64,000 nucleotides of DNA from Rubrobacter_A sp965214435 (lineage in GTDB: Bacteria > Actinomycetota > Rubrobacteria > Rubrobacterales > Rubrobacteraceae), in assembly GCA_965214435.1 (NCBI GenBank), contig OZ243960.1, forward strand, positions 2,232,001 through 2,296,000, given 5' to 3'. The translations under genes and the position numbers were made by a program. The notes beneath the pieces are model-generated. The model saw nothing but the letters and a program-made list of their open reading frames with translations, was not told where the DNA came from and made no database searches. Of this stretch, positions 34,790-43,201 are shown in pieces (position 1 is the first letter of the stretch; every line of letters starts with the position of its first letter).

Positions 34790-35383
34790 ATGACGAGTAA
34801 AGAGCGGGAGAAAGAGGCTGTAGAAGAGCGTCAAGAGGAAGCTCCGGAGAGGTGGGAAGACGGGGGAGTTAGCTGGTCCTGCGTTGTGGCCGGGTGGCTC
34901 GCGTCTCTCGGGACCGGAGTCCTAGTAAGCAGCGTTGCCGGCGGCGTTGTCGTGGCAGCTTATGCAGGGGGTGGCTCTGAGTCCGGAGATCACCCTCTGG
35001 GACGGGCGGGGTTTATGCTGACCGTACTGCTATCTTTTATGGTCGGCGGGTACGTGGCCGGTAAGATGGCGGGTCGGGCGGAGATCCGGCACGCTTTGTT
35101 CGTGCCGGTTATCGGGCTCGCGGCTACCGCTATCCTGACGATCGTGGGCACTGTGGTTGGGGTCGGATTAATCCACGGTTTGGGCGGAGTGACGTTGCCC
35201 GAGTTTCCCCAAGATGCCCGCCAGAGCTTTAGTACGCTGCTCTCCGTGCAAGGCATTCTAGCCCTCCTTCTGGTGCCGTTTATAGGAGGGGCGCTCGGCG
35301 GTCTCTGCGGCGCTCAAGGTTTGTCCGAAGCGGACGCTGAGGATTCGTACCGAGACCCGGACAGTGGGGGGGAGGAGGCGTGA
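34790..35383 (+). CDS. Hypothetical four-helix membrane protein
   Basis: 197 residues from ATG 34790 (AAAGGAACGG upstream; a TTG at 34772 is less likely). The charged N-terminus is rich in Glu and Lys (KEREKEAVEERQEEAPE). Four hydrophobic segments follow, with Gly-rich faces (ASLGTGVLVSSVAGGVVVAA, GFMLTVLLSFMVGGYVAGKM and two more), and an acidic tail. The pattern resembles TIGR04086/YrzE-like membrane proteins of unknown role. It is the first of three membrane-protein genes. Confidence 0.65.
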   Translation: MTSKEREKEAVEERQEEAPERWEDGGVSWSCVVAGWLASLGTGVLVSSVAGGVVVAAYAGGGSESGDHPLGRAGFMLTVLLSFMVGGYVAGKMAGRAEIRHALFVPVIGLAATAILTIVGTVVGVGLIHGLGGVTLPEFPQDARQSFSTLLSVQGILALLLVPFIGGALGGLCGAQGLSEADAEDSYRDPDSGGEEA

Positions 35384-35411
35384 GGGCCGGGACGTTCTTC
35401 CGCCCTCACGC
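35378..35411 (+). terminator. Long-stem hairpin spanning a stop codon
   Basis: GCGTGAGGGC and GCCCTCACGC form a perfect 10-bp stem with a 14-nt loop. The TGA of the 34790 gene lies inside the left arm. There is no T-run. It may slow read-through into the AI-2E-like gene or stabilise the upstream mRNA. Confidence 0.5.
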
Positions 35412-35447
35412 GGGCGCTAACGAGTATTCAGGAAAGAGGGGTGCAGG

Positions 35448-36614
35448 TTGTTTAGCGCGCTAGTGGGCAAAGACCTTCTGCGGACGGTACTGCTCATTAT
35501 ATTCCTCGTTGCTCTGGCGTATTTTTTCCCGTACATGCCGCTATTTCTGTTGCTGGTCTTGCTGGCGGGGCTACTCGCGATCTCCCTGCACGACGGGGCG
35601 ATACTCCTCGAAAAAGTGGGTAACATCCCCCGAAAGTGGGGGGTCATAATAGCGCTCACGGCTTCCGTAATAGTATTGATGGGCGTGGTGGTGGCACTCT
35701 CGGCGCCGTTCTACGGATCGCTCAAGAGCTTCCTGGCTTCTCTGCCGGGGGACCTGGAGTCCTCACGACCGTACTTTAGATCTTTGCTGGAGAGCCCGCT
35801 AGGACGGACCCCGATTATCAGCGTGGACTTCTTTACCACGATGGGGGAGTGGTTTGCCGAGAACGCGGCTATGTTCGACTTTAACCTGCCGGCGCTGTTC
35901 CCACCGGTCGGCACGCTAATCTGGCAGCTCCTGGGCGCCATGATCATCATTATGGTGGTAATAGCGGCGGGGGTTTACATAGCCATGACCCCGATATCCC
36001 TGCTGAACGCCTTTCTACGGTTGTTTAGCACGGACAACCGCTGGCGCGCGCAGAAGGTGCTCAACGACCTTTACGAAGGTCTCCACATCTGGCCGGTAGC
36101 GACAATCCTGTCGATAGTAGCCGTCGGCACGATGACGAGTATTACCTACTGGATCATAGGGTTGCCGTCGGCGTTGCTGCTCGGGGTTATCGCGGGGCTG
36201 TTGCAGATAATCCCTTACTTCGGGGCGGTGATAGCGGCCATCCCCGCGGTCATAACAGCTGCGACCCAGTCGTCGGCGCTCGTGATGATCACCATTGTCA
36301 CGGTGATCGTGGTACAGATTATAAACCGCAACGTCATCGTACCGGCCATCATGTCGAAGGTGGTCCACGTGCACCCGGCGGTCATAGCGCTGTCCATCAT
36401 CCCGATCTACTGGATATTCGGCATACTGGGACTCTTTCTGGTCGTACCGATCTGCGTAACCTGCAAAGTCCTGATCCGGGACCTCTGGATCGAACGCCCG
36501 ACCCGCCGCCGTAACCGGGGCACCGCCCTGGTCACCCCGGACTCCGATTCTCGAAATGGCGGAAACGGCCTGGAGAAGCCCGAAGAACTGCAAGGTTTAC
36601 CGAAAGGGAACTAA
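35448..36614 (+). CDS. AI-2E/PerM family transporter
   Basis: 388 residues, TTG start. PerM-like architecture: N-terminal helices, a soluble segment (about 95-160), then paired C-terminal helices with LPSALLLGVIAGLLQIIPYFG and VVHVHPAVIALSIIPIYWIFGILGLFLVVPI, both strong family marks. Members export autoinducer or ions and have been linked to Na+/H+ exchange. A hydrophilic tail ends the protein. It lies 64 bp after the previous gene across a hairpin. Confidence 0.83.
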   Translation: MFSALVGKDLLRTVLLIIFLVALAYFFPYMPLFLLLVLLAGLLAISLHDGAILLEKVGNIPRKWGVIIALTASVIVLMGVVVALSAPFYGSLKSFLASLPGDLESSRPYFRSLLESPLGRTPIISVDFFTTMGEWFAENAAMFDFNLPALFPPVGTLIWQLLGAMIIIMVVIAAGVYIAMTPISLLNAFLRLFSTDNRWRAQKVLNDLYEGLHIWPVATILSIVAVGTMTSITYWIIGLPSALLLGVIAGLLQIIPYFGAVIAAIPAVITAATQSSALVMITIVTVIVVQIINRNVIVPAIMSKVVHVHPAVIALSIIPIYWIFGILGLFLVVPICVTCKVLIRDLWIERPTRRRNRGTALVTPDSDSRNGGNGLEKPEELQGLPKGN

Positions 36615-36682
36615 GCGGGCTTTTCCGGCAACAGCATCACTGAAGTAAGACAACCTTTACCTAGTTACCAAGGAGTGGCTTC

Positions 36683-37522
36683 TTGCCTACAACAAAGAAC
36701 GTTAAAGAGATCTACCAGGACGTGGCGGACCGGGGTAGCGAGGAGCTTTCCCGGGCCAGCGCCGGGCTGGCGTTTAGCGGCCTGGCCGCCGGACTGAGCA
36801 TATCTTTCGGGGTGCTGGCCGCGATGAGCGTGGCGGCCGTAACCGATGGGGTGGGACTGGCGTACATGGTCGTTTATCCGGTCGGTTTCCTGGTCGTGGT
36901 TCTGGGCAAGGCACAGCTTTTTACCGAGACTACGGTTACCCCGGTGATAGCGGCGCTCAGAGACCGTAAGCTAATTCCACAGGTGCTTCGCATGTGGGTG
37001 GTGGTTCTGGTATTCAACCTGATCGGGGCCGCCATCTTTGCCATTGCGGTTACTCAAGCCCGGCTTCTACACCCCGACGCTATGGCTATCCTGCTGGAAA
37101 AGGCGGTAGAGAAGATGGACTACGGCGCCGGTTCGCTCTTTGTGAGGGGCATATTCGGCGGCTGGGTCGTGGCGGTCATGTCCTGGCTAATATCCGCCTC
37201 CAAAGACACCATCGGACAGGCTTTTTGTATCTGGGTAACAGCCATACTCATCCCGGCCGGGGATCTGGCCCACAGTGTCCTGGGTTCCTCGGAAATGCTG
37301 ATCGGCGTTGTTTTAGGAAAGGTTTCCTGGTTGGATTACTTTGGGGTATTCCTAGTCCCGGTAGTCCTGGGCAACGCCCTCGGAGGTGTGATCCTGGTCT
37401 CCCTCCTGAACTACGCTCAGGTGGCGGCTTCGGAGAACAAGCCGCGAAAACCTTCTCGCAAAAAGCCGTCACCAGCCGCCAGCGCCAACCTCACCGAACA
37501 GACAAACCACTACAAACATTAG
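36683..37522 (+). CDS. Formate/nitrite transporter (FNT) family channel
   Basis: 279 residues, TTG start with AAGGAG upstream. Six-helix FNT channel: YMVVYPVGFLVVVLGKAQLFTET, and RGIFGGWVVAVMSWLISA and GDLAHSVLGSSEMLIGVV match the FocA/NirC core helices, forming pentamers that pass small monovalent acids. A basic C-terminal tail (ENKPRKPSRKKPSP). The N-terminal helix SEELSRASAGLAFSGLAAGL also fits this family. It ends at a strong terminator. Confidence 0.87.
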   Translation: MPTTKNVKEIYQDVADRGSEELSRASAGLAFSGLAAGLSISFGVLAAMSVAAVTDGVGLAYMVVYPVGFLVVVLGKAQLFTETTVTPVIAALRDRKLIPQVLRMWVVVLVFNLIGAAIFAIAVTQARLLHPDAMAILLEKAVEKMDYGAGSLFVRGIFGGWVVAVMSWLISASKDTIGQAFCIWVTAILIPAGDLAHSVLGSSEMLIGVVLGKVSWLDYFGVFLVPVVLGNALGGVILVSLLNYAQVAASENKPRKPSRKKPSPAASANLTEQTNHYKH

Positions 37523-37749
37523 TAATTCCGTCGGTAGCCCTCCAGGATCACAAACTCTACCAGGGCTGCCGCCGCCCACACCTCAACTGTCGTCACCCGT
37601 TAAGGATACCCCGGCCGACTTTATATTCGACTCCGCGGTAGCGCTCCCACCAACGATATCCGCCGGGCCGGAACAGGAAACGCCCTCTCCTCAGTCCACG
37701 ACCTGCTAGCGCGCGGGTAAGCTTCTCCGATGTAGTTGAAAAGCGAAGA

Positions 37750-37782
37750 GGCCCCGGCCCTTTAGAAAACAGGGCCGGGGCC
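37750..37782. terminator. Strong bidirectional hairpin terminator
   Basis: GGCCCCGGCCCT and AGGGCCGGGGCC form a perfect 12-bp stem with a 9-nt loop. A T-rich run follows on the plus side. It lies between the FNT gene (+) and the metzincin gene (-), whose stop is 12 bp away. Confidence 0.85.
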
Positions 37783-37793
37783 TTAGTTTGTGT

Positions 37794-38177
37794 TTACTGG
37801 CCGGAGATAGTTATGACCGGATACATGACGCTTGACGGGTTAGAGCTGTGGGGGAGACCCACGGCATGACCCCTCTCGTGGGCTATTACCCGCTGGCGGT
37901 CCATCGGACCGGCTCCGTAGCTTTGCAGAGCGCAGTCGTTGACTAGTATGTACCCGGCGGTCTCGTAGCCGTCCCAATTCCAGTTATAAAAACCGAGCTG
38001 GCTGCCGGCTACGCAGGTGCTGTAAACTGGCACATAACCATCGGAATCAACGCTCAGAGGCGCTGCGTCCGCCTCGTCCGGGGCCGCTACCGCCAATACG
38101 ACCGCCAGAAAGATACCCATGACCCCGAGCTTTAGAGCCCGGCCACCGGGCAAGCTATACATCATCCGCTCTACCAT
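37794..38177 (-). CDS. Very small secreted matrixin-like zinc metalloprotease
   Basis: 127 residues from ATG 38177, with AGGAGGGG upstream. Signal peptide (about 1-36, GVMGIFLAVVLAVAAPDEA), then a mature part of only about 90 residues. It has the metzincin zinc motif HERGHAVGLPH (HExxHxxGxxH) followed by the Met-turn SSVMYP, both needed for activity in matrixins. Typical catalytic domains are about 160 residues, so this is a minimal form; the strands before the zinc helix (YILVNDCAL) are retained. Two or three Cys may form a disulfide. Confidence 0.75.
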   Translation of the reverse strand: MVERMMYSLPGGRALKLGVMGIFLAVVLAVAAPDEADAAPLSVDSDGYVPVYSTCVAGSQLGFYNWNWDGYETAGYILVNDCALQSYGAGPMDRQRVIAHERGHAVGLPHSSNPSSVMYPVITISGQ

Positions 38178-38351
38178 CAAAACCCCTCCTAGTACTCCTT
38201 AGACCGAACCGGTTTTCTGAACCGTTACTTTACAGCAAGAGTTTTTATACCATTTTGTAACGCTTTGCCAGGGATTCAGGTAGAAAGTGCGCAAACTTTT
38301 GGCGGCACCGGAGGACGTAAACCTTGAGCCTTTGAGATATATCTTCTGGAG

Positions 38352-38423
38352 TGGGCGATGCTGGTTTCGAACCAGCGACCTCTGCCGTGTGAAGGCAGCG
38401 CTCTCCCGCTGAGCTAATCGCCC
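38352..38423 (-). tRNA. tRNA-Val (anticodon CAC)
   Basis: A 72-nt cloverleaf: acceptor GGGCGAT/ATCGCCC, D-arm GCTC/GAGC, anticodon stem CTGCC/GGCAG with loop TTCACAC (anticodon CAC), T-arm GCTGG/CCAGC with TTCGAAA loop, discriminator A. CCA is not encoded. The structure was checked by eye base by base. Confidence 0.95.
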
Positions 38424-38556
38424 TTTAGCAAGGGGAATATAGCATCCGGGCGGTGGCTTGTTAAGTTACCGGTGGGTACTACCTACCTGTCGAAGGCGTG
38501 ACCGGTATCCAGTATACTTTACGGCTTGAGCACAAACGGGGATTGGAGGACGGCGT

Positions 38557-38988
38557 ATGGCTGGAGAAGGTGGATCCGCCGGCGGGACTGATGCCACGGG
38601 CGGTCTGGAAGATAACCTGCGGCGGGTGCTGGAAGATTTTCAGGCGCTTTCGGGGGAGGTCCGGTCCGCGGCGATCCTCTCCCAGGAAGGCCAGCTTCTC
38701 GCTTCTATAGGCCGGGGCGGCTCTGGTATAGAGCGGGACCGCGTCTCGGCGATGCTCGGGGCGCTGGCCGGGATAGCCGAGCGCTCCGCCCGCGAAAAAG
38801 GTCGGGAACGCGCGGATCAGGTCCGGATAAAGACCGAGAACGGCTTTGTGCTGTTGACGCGGCTCGAAGGCGGGGCCACGCTGGCTGCCACCACCAGCCC
38901 CGACTCCCGCGTCGGCCTCGTACTCTACGACATGCGCAACGTGCGCTCGGAAGTGGACCGGGTATTCGCTGAAGGGGAGCAACAGTGA
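38557..38988 (+). CDS. Roadblock/LC7 domain protein
   Basis: 143 residues, with GGAGGACGGCGT before the ATG. Roadblock/LC7 fold: LEDFQALSGEVRSAAILSQE, QLLASIGRGG, then VRIKTENGFVLLTRLEGGAT and SRVGLVLYDMRNVRSEVDRV. In actinobacteria such proteins usually sit in a conservon with a kinase, a DUF742 protein and a Ras-like GTPase; none is present here. It overlaps a small membrane protein gene by 4 nt, suggesting a two-component unit at the membrane. Confidence 0.8.
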   Translation: MAGEGGSAGGTDATGGLEDNLRRVLEDFQALSGEVRSAAILSQEGQLLASIGRGGSGIERDRVSAMLGALAGIAERSAREKGRERADQVRIKTENGFVLLTRLEGGATLAATTSPDSRVGLVLYDMRNVRSEVDRVFAEGEQQ

Positions 38989-39182
38989 AAAAGCTGCTCG
39001 TAAGGGTAGCGCTTCTCGGGGCCGCGGCCGGGGCGGCGCTCGCCGCCCGGAGCTACCTGCAGAGTCCCGGCAGCAGCGGGGAAGTCCAGATCACCTTCGA
39101 CGATGGCTCAACCGAAGCCCTCGACGCCGCGGAAGTACAGGAGTACACGGATATCGCCCGCCAACTGCTGGAAGCTATGTAG
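38985..39182 (+). CDS. Small signal-anchor protein partnered with Roadblock gene
   Basis: 65 residues, GTG start overlapping the previous stop. N-terminal helix (VRVALLGAAAGAALAARSYL) acts as an anchor, then an acidic segment with VQITFDDGSTEALDAAEVQE and a terminal helix. No known family recognised. Translational coupling suggests it works with the Roadblock protein, perhaps placing it at the membrane. Confidence 0.6.
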   Translation: MKKLLVRVALLGAAAGAALAARSYLQSPGSSGEVQITFDDGSTEALDAAEVQEYTDIARQLLEAM

Positions 39183-39208
39183 CCCGACGCCGCACGCCGG
39201 CCGCGGTG

Positions 39209-40432
39209 TTAGAGCGCGGCCTCCGGTGAAACTCCCCGGGCTTCGAGGATGCGGCCGATGGCGAGCCCTATCTGGGAGTTCGGCGTCGAGGCTCCGGCCG
39301 TGAGCCCGATACGCACCGGACCGTCGGGCAGCCAGCCCGTTTCGGAAATTTCCTCGGAAGCATCCAGTGGCGTTCCGGCCGGCTTGTGCCGAATGGTCTC
39401 GCCCTCGATGCAGTCGCCGCTAGATATATGGTAGCCCTCCGGCACCCTCTCTGAAGCGATGATCGCCAGGTTGTTCGTGTTCGAGGAGTTGTAGCCGCCG
39501 ATGGTTACGACCATGTCCAGTGGATGCTCGAACAACTCAAACAGCGCGTCTTGCCGATCCTGGGTGGCGGAGCAGATGGTATCGAAAAGCTCGAAGTGCT
39601 CGGAGAGGTTCTCGGCCCCGTAACGCTCGCTCATAGCCTTGCGGACCTCGTTGCCGACCGCGAGCGTCTCGCTCATCAGCATGGTGGTCTGGTTGGCAAC
39701 GCCCACCGCCCTCAAGTCTTTGTCCGGGTCGAAGTCCGGCGACATGCCGTGAGAAAGCTTTTCTTTTAGCTCCGCGGCATCCATCGCTCCCCGGATAAAA
39801 TCCGTGACGTAGCCGGTCTCCTTGAGGTTTCGGACTACGAGGTACTTGCCGTTGCCACCATCTTTGAGGGTCTGGGAGGCGGTCGCTTTGGTTTCCTCGT
39901 GATAGTACTTACCGTGGATCAGGCTGGTAAACCCTTTTTTGGCGTAGCGGGTGACGCGCTTCCACACCGAGAGTACCGAGCCGCAGGTGGTATCTACGAC
40001 GATGCACTCCCTCTCGCGCAGCTTCTCGACCCACCCGACCGGCGCGCCGAACGCCGGCAGCAGCACGACGTCCTCCGGGCCCAACTCGTCGAATACCTCC
40101 TCGGAGGGACCGTCAAAGCCGTTTGAGAGAAACTCGATGCCCATCTCGCGCAGCCGATCGTTCATGGAGGCGTTGTGGATCATATCGCCGGTTATGTAGA
40201 TCCGCTTGTCGGGGAACTTCTCGCGGGTTTGAAAAGCGTAGTCTACGGCCCGGTCGACGCCGTAGCAGAACCCGAACTCATTCGCCAGCCGCAGCGTCAG
40301 GCCGTCGACCTCGAATACGTTGCCCCGCTCCCGGATCCTCTCCACCACCTCCGAGCGGTAGTCGCGGTCGAGGAGGTGCTGCACCTCGCCCCGCATCTTA
40401 AAGCCTTTGCGGTAATACCTCTGATCTTGCAC
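39209..40432 (-). CDS. ispH: 4-hydroxy-3-methylbut-2-enyl diphosphate reductase
   Basis: 407 residues from GTG 40432 (GAGG five bases upstream). Long cyanobacterial/plant-type IspH: RYYRKGFKMRGEV at the N-terminus, then FGFCYGVDRAV, VVDTTCGSVLSVW and FDTICSATQDRQ with the three cluster Cys residues, and GGYNSSNTNNLA. The [4Fe-4S] enzyme performs the last step of the MEP pathway, making IPP and DMAPP, precursors of the carotenoids encoded at 45-48 kb. The reading frame extends to 40543 but without homology. Confidence 0.93.
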   Translation of the reverse strand: MQDQRYYRKGFKMRGEVQHLLDRDYRSEVVERIRERGNVFEVDGLTLRLANEFGFCYGVDRAVDYAFQTREKFPDKRIYITGDMIHNASMNDRLREMGIEFLSNGFDGPSEEVFDELGPEDVVLLPAFGAPVGWVEKLRERECIVVDTTCGSVLSVWKRVTRYAKKGFTSLIHGKYYHEETKATASQTLKDGGNGKYLVVRNLKETGYVTDFIRGAMDAAELKEKLSHGMSPDFDPDKDLRAVGVANQTTMLMSETLAVGNEVRKAMSERYGAENLSEHFELFDTICSATQDRQDALFELFEHPLDMVVTIGGYNSSNTNNLAIIASERVPEGYHISSGDCIEGETIRHKPAGTPLDASEEISETGWLPDGPVRIGLTAGASTPNSQIGLAIGRILEARGVSPEAAL

Positions 40433-40567
40433 GCTCACCTCTCGCAACCTGCGGTCTACAAATGGTTCTCCGGATATTTTACCGGGATATCGGCTACCGC
40501 GAGTGTAACGTATAAAAGTATTGGTAGAGGAAATGCAGGGCACTCTTATAGTGTAAAATCTGTCGCC

Positions 40568-41002
40568 GTGGAACGCCCAGTCTCCAAGATACTCAAGTCT
40601 AAGGAACCGACCCGGGGGCCGACGGTGATGTTTGCTGACGACGACCCCGAGCTTCTTGAGGAAGCGTCCGGCGCGTTAAACGCGGCCGGTTTCCGGGTAG
40701 TCCGGGCTGCCGACGGGCGGCGGGCCATAGAAGAAGCCTTGAGCCGGCGGGTCAGCCTGATCATCCTGGACGTTTCAATGCCGCAGGTGGGCGGGGTTGA
40801 AGCCTGCCACTGCCTGAAGGCGATGAAGAAAACCGCCAAGATCCCGATAATCCTTACCGCCCACAAAAAGGATCCGGCGGCAAGGACGCTCGCCGACCGG
40901 ATGCACGGTTCGGTCCAGGTTCTGCGCAAACCTTTTACCCCAGAAGACCTGGTCTCCTCTGTAAGGCAGCTCGTAAAGGCAAAGCCAAAGTCCCGGACCT
41001 AG
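40568..41002 (+). CDS. Single-domain response regulator (CheY-like)
   Basis: 144 residues from GTG 40568; an ATG at 40628 is possible but would cut the first strand. Receiver domain only: acidic pocket FADDDPELL, phospho-acceptor in LIILDVSMPQVGG, Thr in ILTAHKKD and Lys in VLRKPFTPED. No output domain, so it signals through protein contacts. There is no kinase nearby. It is divergent from ispH. Confidence 0.8.
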   Translation: MERPVSKILKSKEPTRGPTVMFADDDPELLEEASGALNAAGFRVVRAADGRRAIEEALSRRVSLIILDVSMPQVGGVEACHCLKAMKKTAKIPIILTAHKKDPAARTLADRMHGSVQVLRKPFTPEDLVSSVRQLVKAKPKSRT

Positions 41003-41036
41003 GCACGCCAACCTCGCCGCGGGGTGACCTCCCGGC

Positions 41037-42218
41037 TTGAAAGCCCTGATCGTCGGCGCGGGCATCGGCGGTCTCTCCGCGGCTATCGGGCTGCGCCGGG
41101 CCGGCATCGAGGTTGAGGTCTTCGACAAGGCCTCCGAACTGCGGGAAGCCGGCGCCGGGCTACTACTCGGAGCAAACGGTATTAAAGCTCTGGACCACCT
41201 CGGCGTCGGCGGCGCGGTGCGGCGGGCGGGCGCCAAGACCCTCGCCGCCGAGTTACGCTCCCAAGAGGGTGTTCGGCTCGCAGGCTTCTCAGCGCCCGAG
41301 GTCCGCGCCCGCGCCGGGGCCGACAGCTACGCCATCCACCGGACAGACCTGCAAAGCGTCCTGCTGGACACCGCCGGCCGGGAGACCGTAACGCTCGGCG
41401 CGGAGTGCGAGCGGTTTGCGCAAGATGCTGGCGGCGTCCGGCTATATCTGTCCGGCGGCCGGGAAAAGCGCGGAGACTTCCTCATAGGAGCCGACGGCGT
41501 CCACTCGGTCGTCAAGGAAAGGCTGTTCGGCCCGTCAAAACTGCGCTATGCGGGATACACCGCCTGGCGCGGGGTCGCGGAGGTAGACCCTGACGCCGCC
41601 CCGGCCGGGGCGAACTTCGAGACCTGGGGTTGCGGGACGCGGTTCGGTTACGCTGACCTCGGTCGGGGCCGGGCGTACTGGTTCGCCACCCGTAATGCCC
41701 CCGAGGGCAGCTTTAAAGATTCCGACGGCGGCCGCGAGGCGCTGCTCCGGTTTTTCCGGGGCTGGCACGAGCCTATAGAGGAGGTGGTCCGGACGACCAG
41801 AGAAGAAGCCATCCTCCACGGCGACGTCTACGACCGCGCGCCGCTCTCCCGGTGGGGCGACGGCCGGGTAACGCTGCTCGGCGACGCGGCCCACCCGATG
41901 ACCCCGAACCTCGGCCAGGGAGCCTGCCAGGCCATAGAAGACGCAGCCACGTTCGCCCGCTGCTTCCACGAAACTCACGAACTGGAGAAAGCCCTCGGGC
42001 TCTACGAAGCCCGCCGCACAAAGCGTACGGCGTATATAGCGCGGCTCTCGCGCCTTATGGGAAGGGTCGGGCAGGCGGAGAATCCCGTCCTGTGCCGGGT
42101 TCGCGACGCGGCCGTGAGAGCGACCCCGGACACACTCAAGCTCCGGCAACTCGAAGCCGTATTAGGCTACGATACACAAGGAAGTTACGTAACGAGGAAA
42201 ACGAAAGGGGTAGGGTGA
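41037..42218 (+). CDS. FAD-dependent monooxygenase (group A, PHBH type)
   Basis: 393 residues, TTG start. FAD-binding GAGIGGLSAAIGLRRAG at about 7-23, YAIHRTDLQSVLL, the DG motif FLIGADGVHSVVK and the second FAD motif LLGDAAHPMTPNLGQGACQA. Members hydroxylate aromatics or epoxidise carotenoids (zeaxanthin epoxidase-like). Given a carotenoid cluster 3 kb away a carotenoid substrate is possible, but it is not shown by sequence. Its TGA overlaps the next start (GTGA). Confidence 0.85.
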   Translation: MKALIVGAGIGGLSAAIGLRRAGIEVEVFDKASELREAGAGLLLGANGIKALDHLGVGGAVRRAGAKTLAAELRSQEGVRLAGFSAPEVRARAGADSYAIHRTDLQSVLLDTAGRETVTLGAECERFAQDAGGVRLYLSGGREKRGDFLIGADGVHSVVKERLFGPSKLRYAGYTAWRGVAEVDPDAAPAGANFETWGCGTRFGYADLGRGRAYWFATRNAPEGSFKDSDGGREALLRFFRGWHEPIEEVVRTTREEAILHGDVYDRAPLSRWGDGRVTLLGDAAHPMTPNLGQGACQAIEDAATFARCFHETHELEKALGLYEARRTKRTAYIARLSRLMGRVGQAENPVLCRVRDAAVRATPDTLKLRQLEAVLGYDTQGSYVTRKTKGVG

Positions 42219-42868
42219 GCGAGGAGCCCGGACGGGAGTTGGATCTAGGGGACATCCCCGCACCGCCGCTATTTAAGCTGGTGGACGGCTCCGGAGAGGA
42301 CGTACTACAGGACGCCGTTGTGGAGGACGCGCCCGCGACGGTCGGGGCGCTTTTCGCGTCGCCGGATCTCGCCCAGGACTTCTCTAGAGGGGCCGAAGAG
42401 TACGGTATGGAAGCCTTTACAGAATGCGAGCCGCGAGAGCTGGCCGACGAGGCCGCGGTTGAGGCGTATGCCGGCGTCGGCGACGGTACCGGGCCGCAGT
42501 TCGTGCTCGTGGTCGCCGAGACGGGCACCGGGCTCTTTCACGCCTCCGACATCGTGGCGTACATGAGGGGCGGTATACCGTTTCCGCTGTACCTTTTCGT
42601 GGACGAGGAGGGAGGTTCCCCCCTTATATCCGTCGAGACCGGAGAAGGTGAGCTACAGGTCGCTCCGTTGTTCACCACGGCGGAGCTGGCCCACGGCTTT
42701 AAAAGTGAGGCGCCTCACCTCGGGCTGCCGGAGTTACTCGGTGCCATAGAAGACGCCGACGGCCTGAGGCGGCACGCGCTCGTCGCCCGCGACGCCGGAG
42801 CCAGCTACCTGGTGCTCGACCCGCAGAGGGGGGAATCCGAAGCCATACCGGTAGAAGAATTTATCTAG
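42215..42868 (+). CDS. Hypothetical acidic cytosolic protein
   Basis: 217 residues from GTG 42215, overlapping the monooxygenase stop; a longer open frame upstream is antiparallel noise inside that gene. Strongly acidic. It seems to hold two similar halves: FASPDLAQDFSRGAEEYGM near 50 and FTTAELAHGFKSEAPHLGLP near 155, each followed by a strand-rich segment. This duplicated layout recalls SseB-like domains, but the match is not firm. Coupled to the monooxygenase, so it may serve the same process. Confidence 0.6.
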   Translation: MSEEPGRELDLGDIPAPPLFKLVDGSGEDVLQDAVVEDAPATVGALFASPDLAQDFSRGAEEYGMEAFTECEPRELADEAAVEAYAGVGDGTGPQFVLVVAETGTGLFHASDIVAYMRGGIPFPLYLFVDEEGGSPLISVETGEGELQVAPLFTTAELAHGFKSEAPHLGLPELLGAIEDADGLRRHALVARDAGASYLVLDPQRGESEAIPVEEFI

Positions 42869-42897
42869 CCCGGCGGCGTCCGGCAGGGGCCGCCGGG
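42869..42897 (+). terminator. Hairpin after the acidic-protein gene
   Basis: CCCGGCGGC and GCCGCCGGG pair over 9 bp with an 11-nt loop directly after the stop codon. It has no clear T-run. Confidence 0.55.
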
Positions 42898-42945
42898 TAT
42901 GCTGTACCCTTAAGTCCGGACCGTACCCGGCAGAGGAGCAGAGCT

Positions 42946-43194
42946 TTGAAAAGCGGCGAGAGCGACCCCCGGAGTTCCCAGGGACCGAAGGAGCGGAAAC
43001 CGAAGATCTCCGACGCCCTGGGAGTGGACAGCTTTGTTTCTATCTCCGCGCGGGTCGGCAACGACTTGGGCGGGTATATCTGCGACGTAGACGGCAATGG
43101 CCTGCTGCTCGACGTCCGGGACCCGAGCGGAGACCCCGAGGGCTTCGCTTTTGTACCCTGGTCCAGCATCGAGCGCGTACACCTGGATAGCTAG
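42946..43194 (+). CDS. Hypothetical small protein
   Basis: 82 residues, TTG start preceded by AGAGGAGCAGAGC. After a charged, disordered N-terminus (about 1-22) a compact beta-rich segment follows: FVSISARVGNDLGGYICDVD, GLLLDVRDP and GFAFVPWSSIERVHL. The strand pattern ending in a conserved W-S-S-I resembles small PRC/LSm-like folds, but no family is assigned. The GNAT gene begins 7 bp downstream. Confidence 0.6.
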   Translation: MKSGESDPRSSQGPKERKPKISDALGVDSFVSISARVGNDLGGYICDVDGNGLLLDVRDPSGDPEGFAFVPWSSIERVHLDS

Positions 43195-43201
43195 AAGCTC
43201 G

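Noticed and set aside
37523..37749. Possible gene remnant after the FNT channel gene
   Set aside because: Frames read through the FNT stop in another phase, but no motif or start is seen; treated as intergenic before the terminator.
40433..40543. Extended N-terminus of IspH
   Set aside because: Codons before GTG 40432 show no homology and the family normally begins near the RYYRKGF block; the GAGG site fits the internal start.
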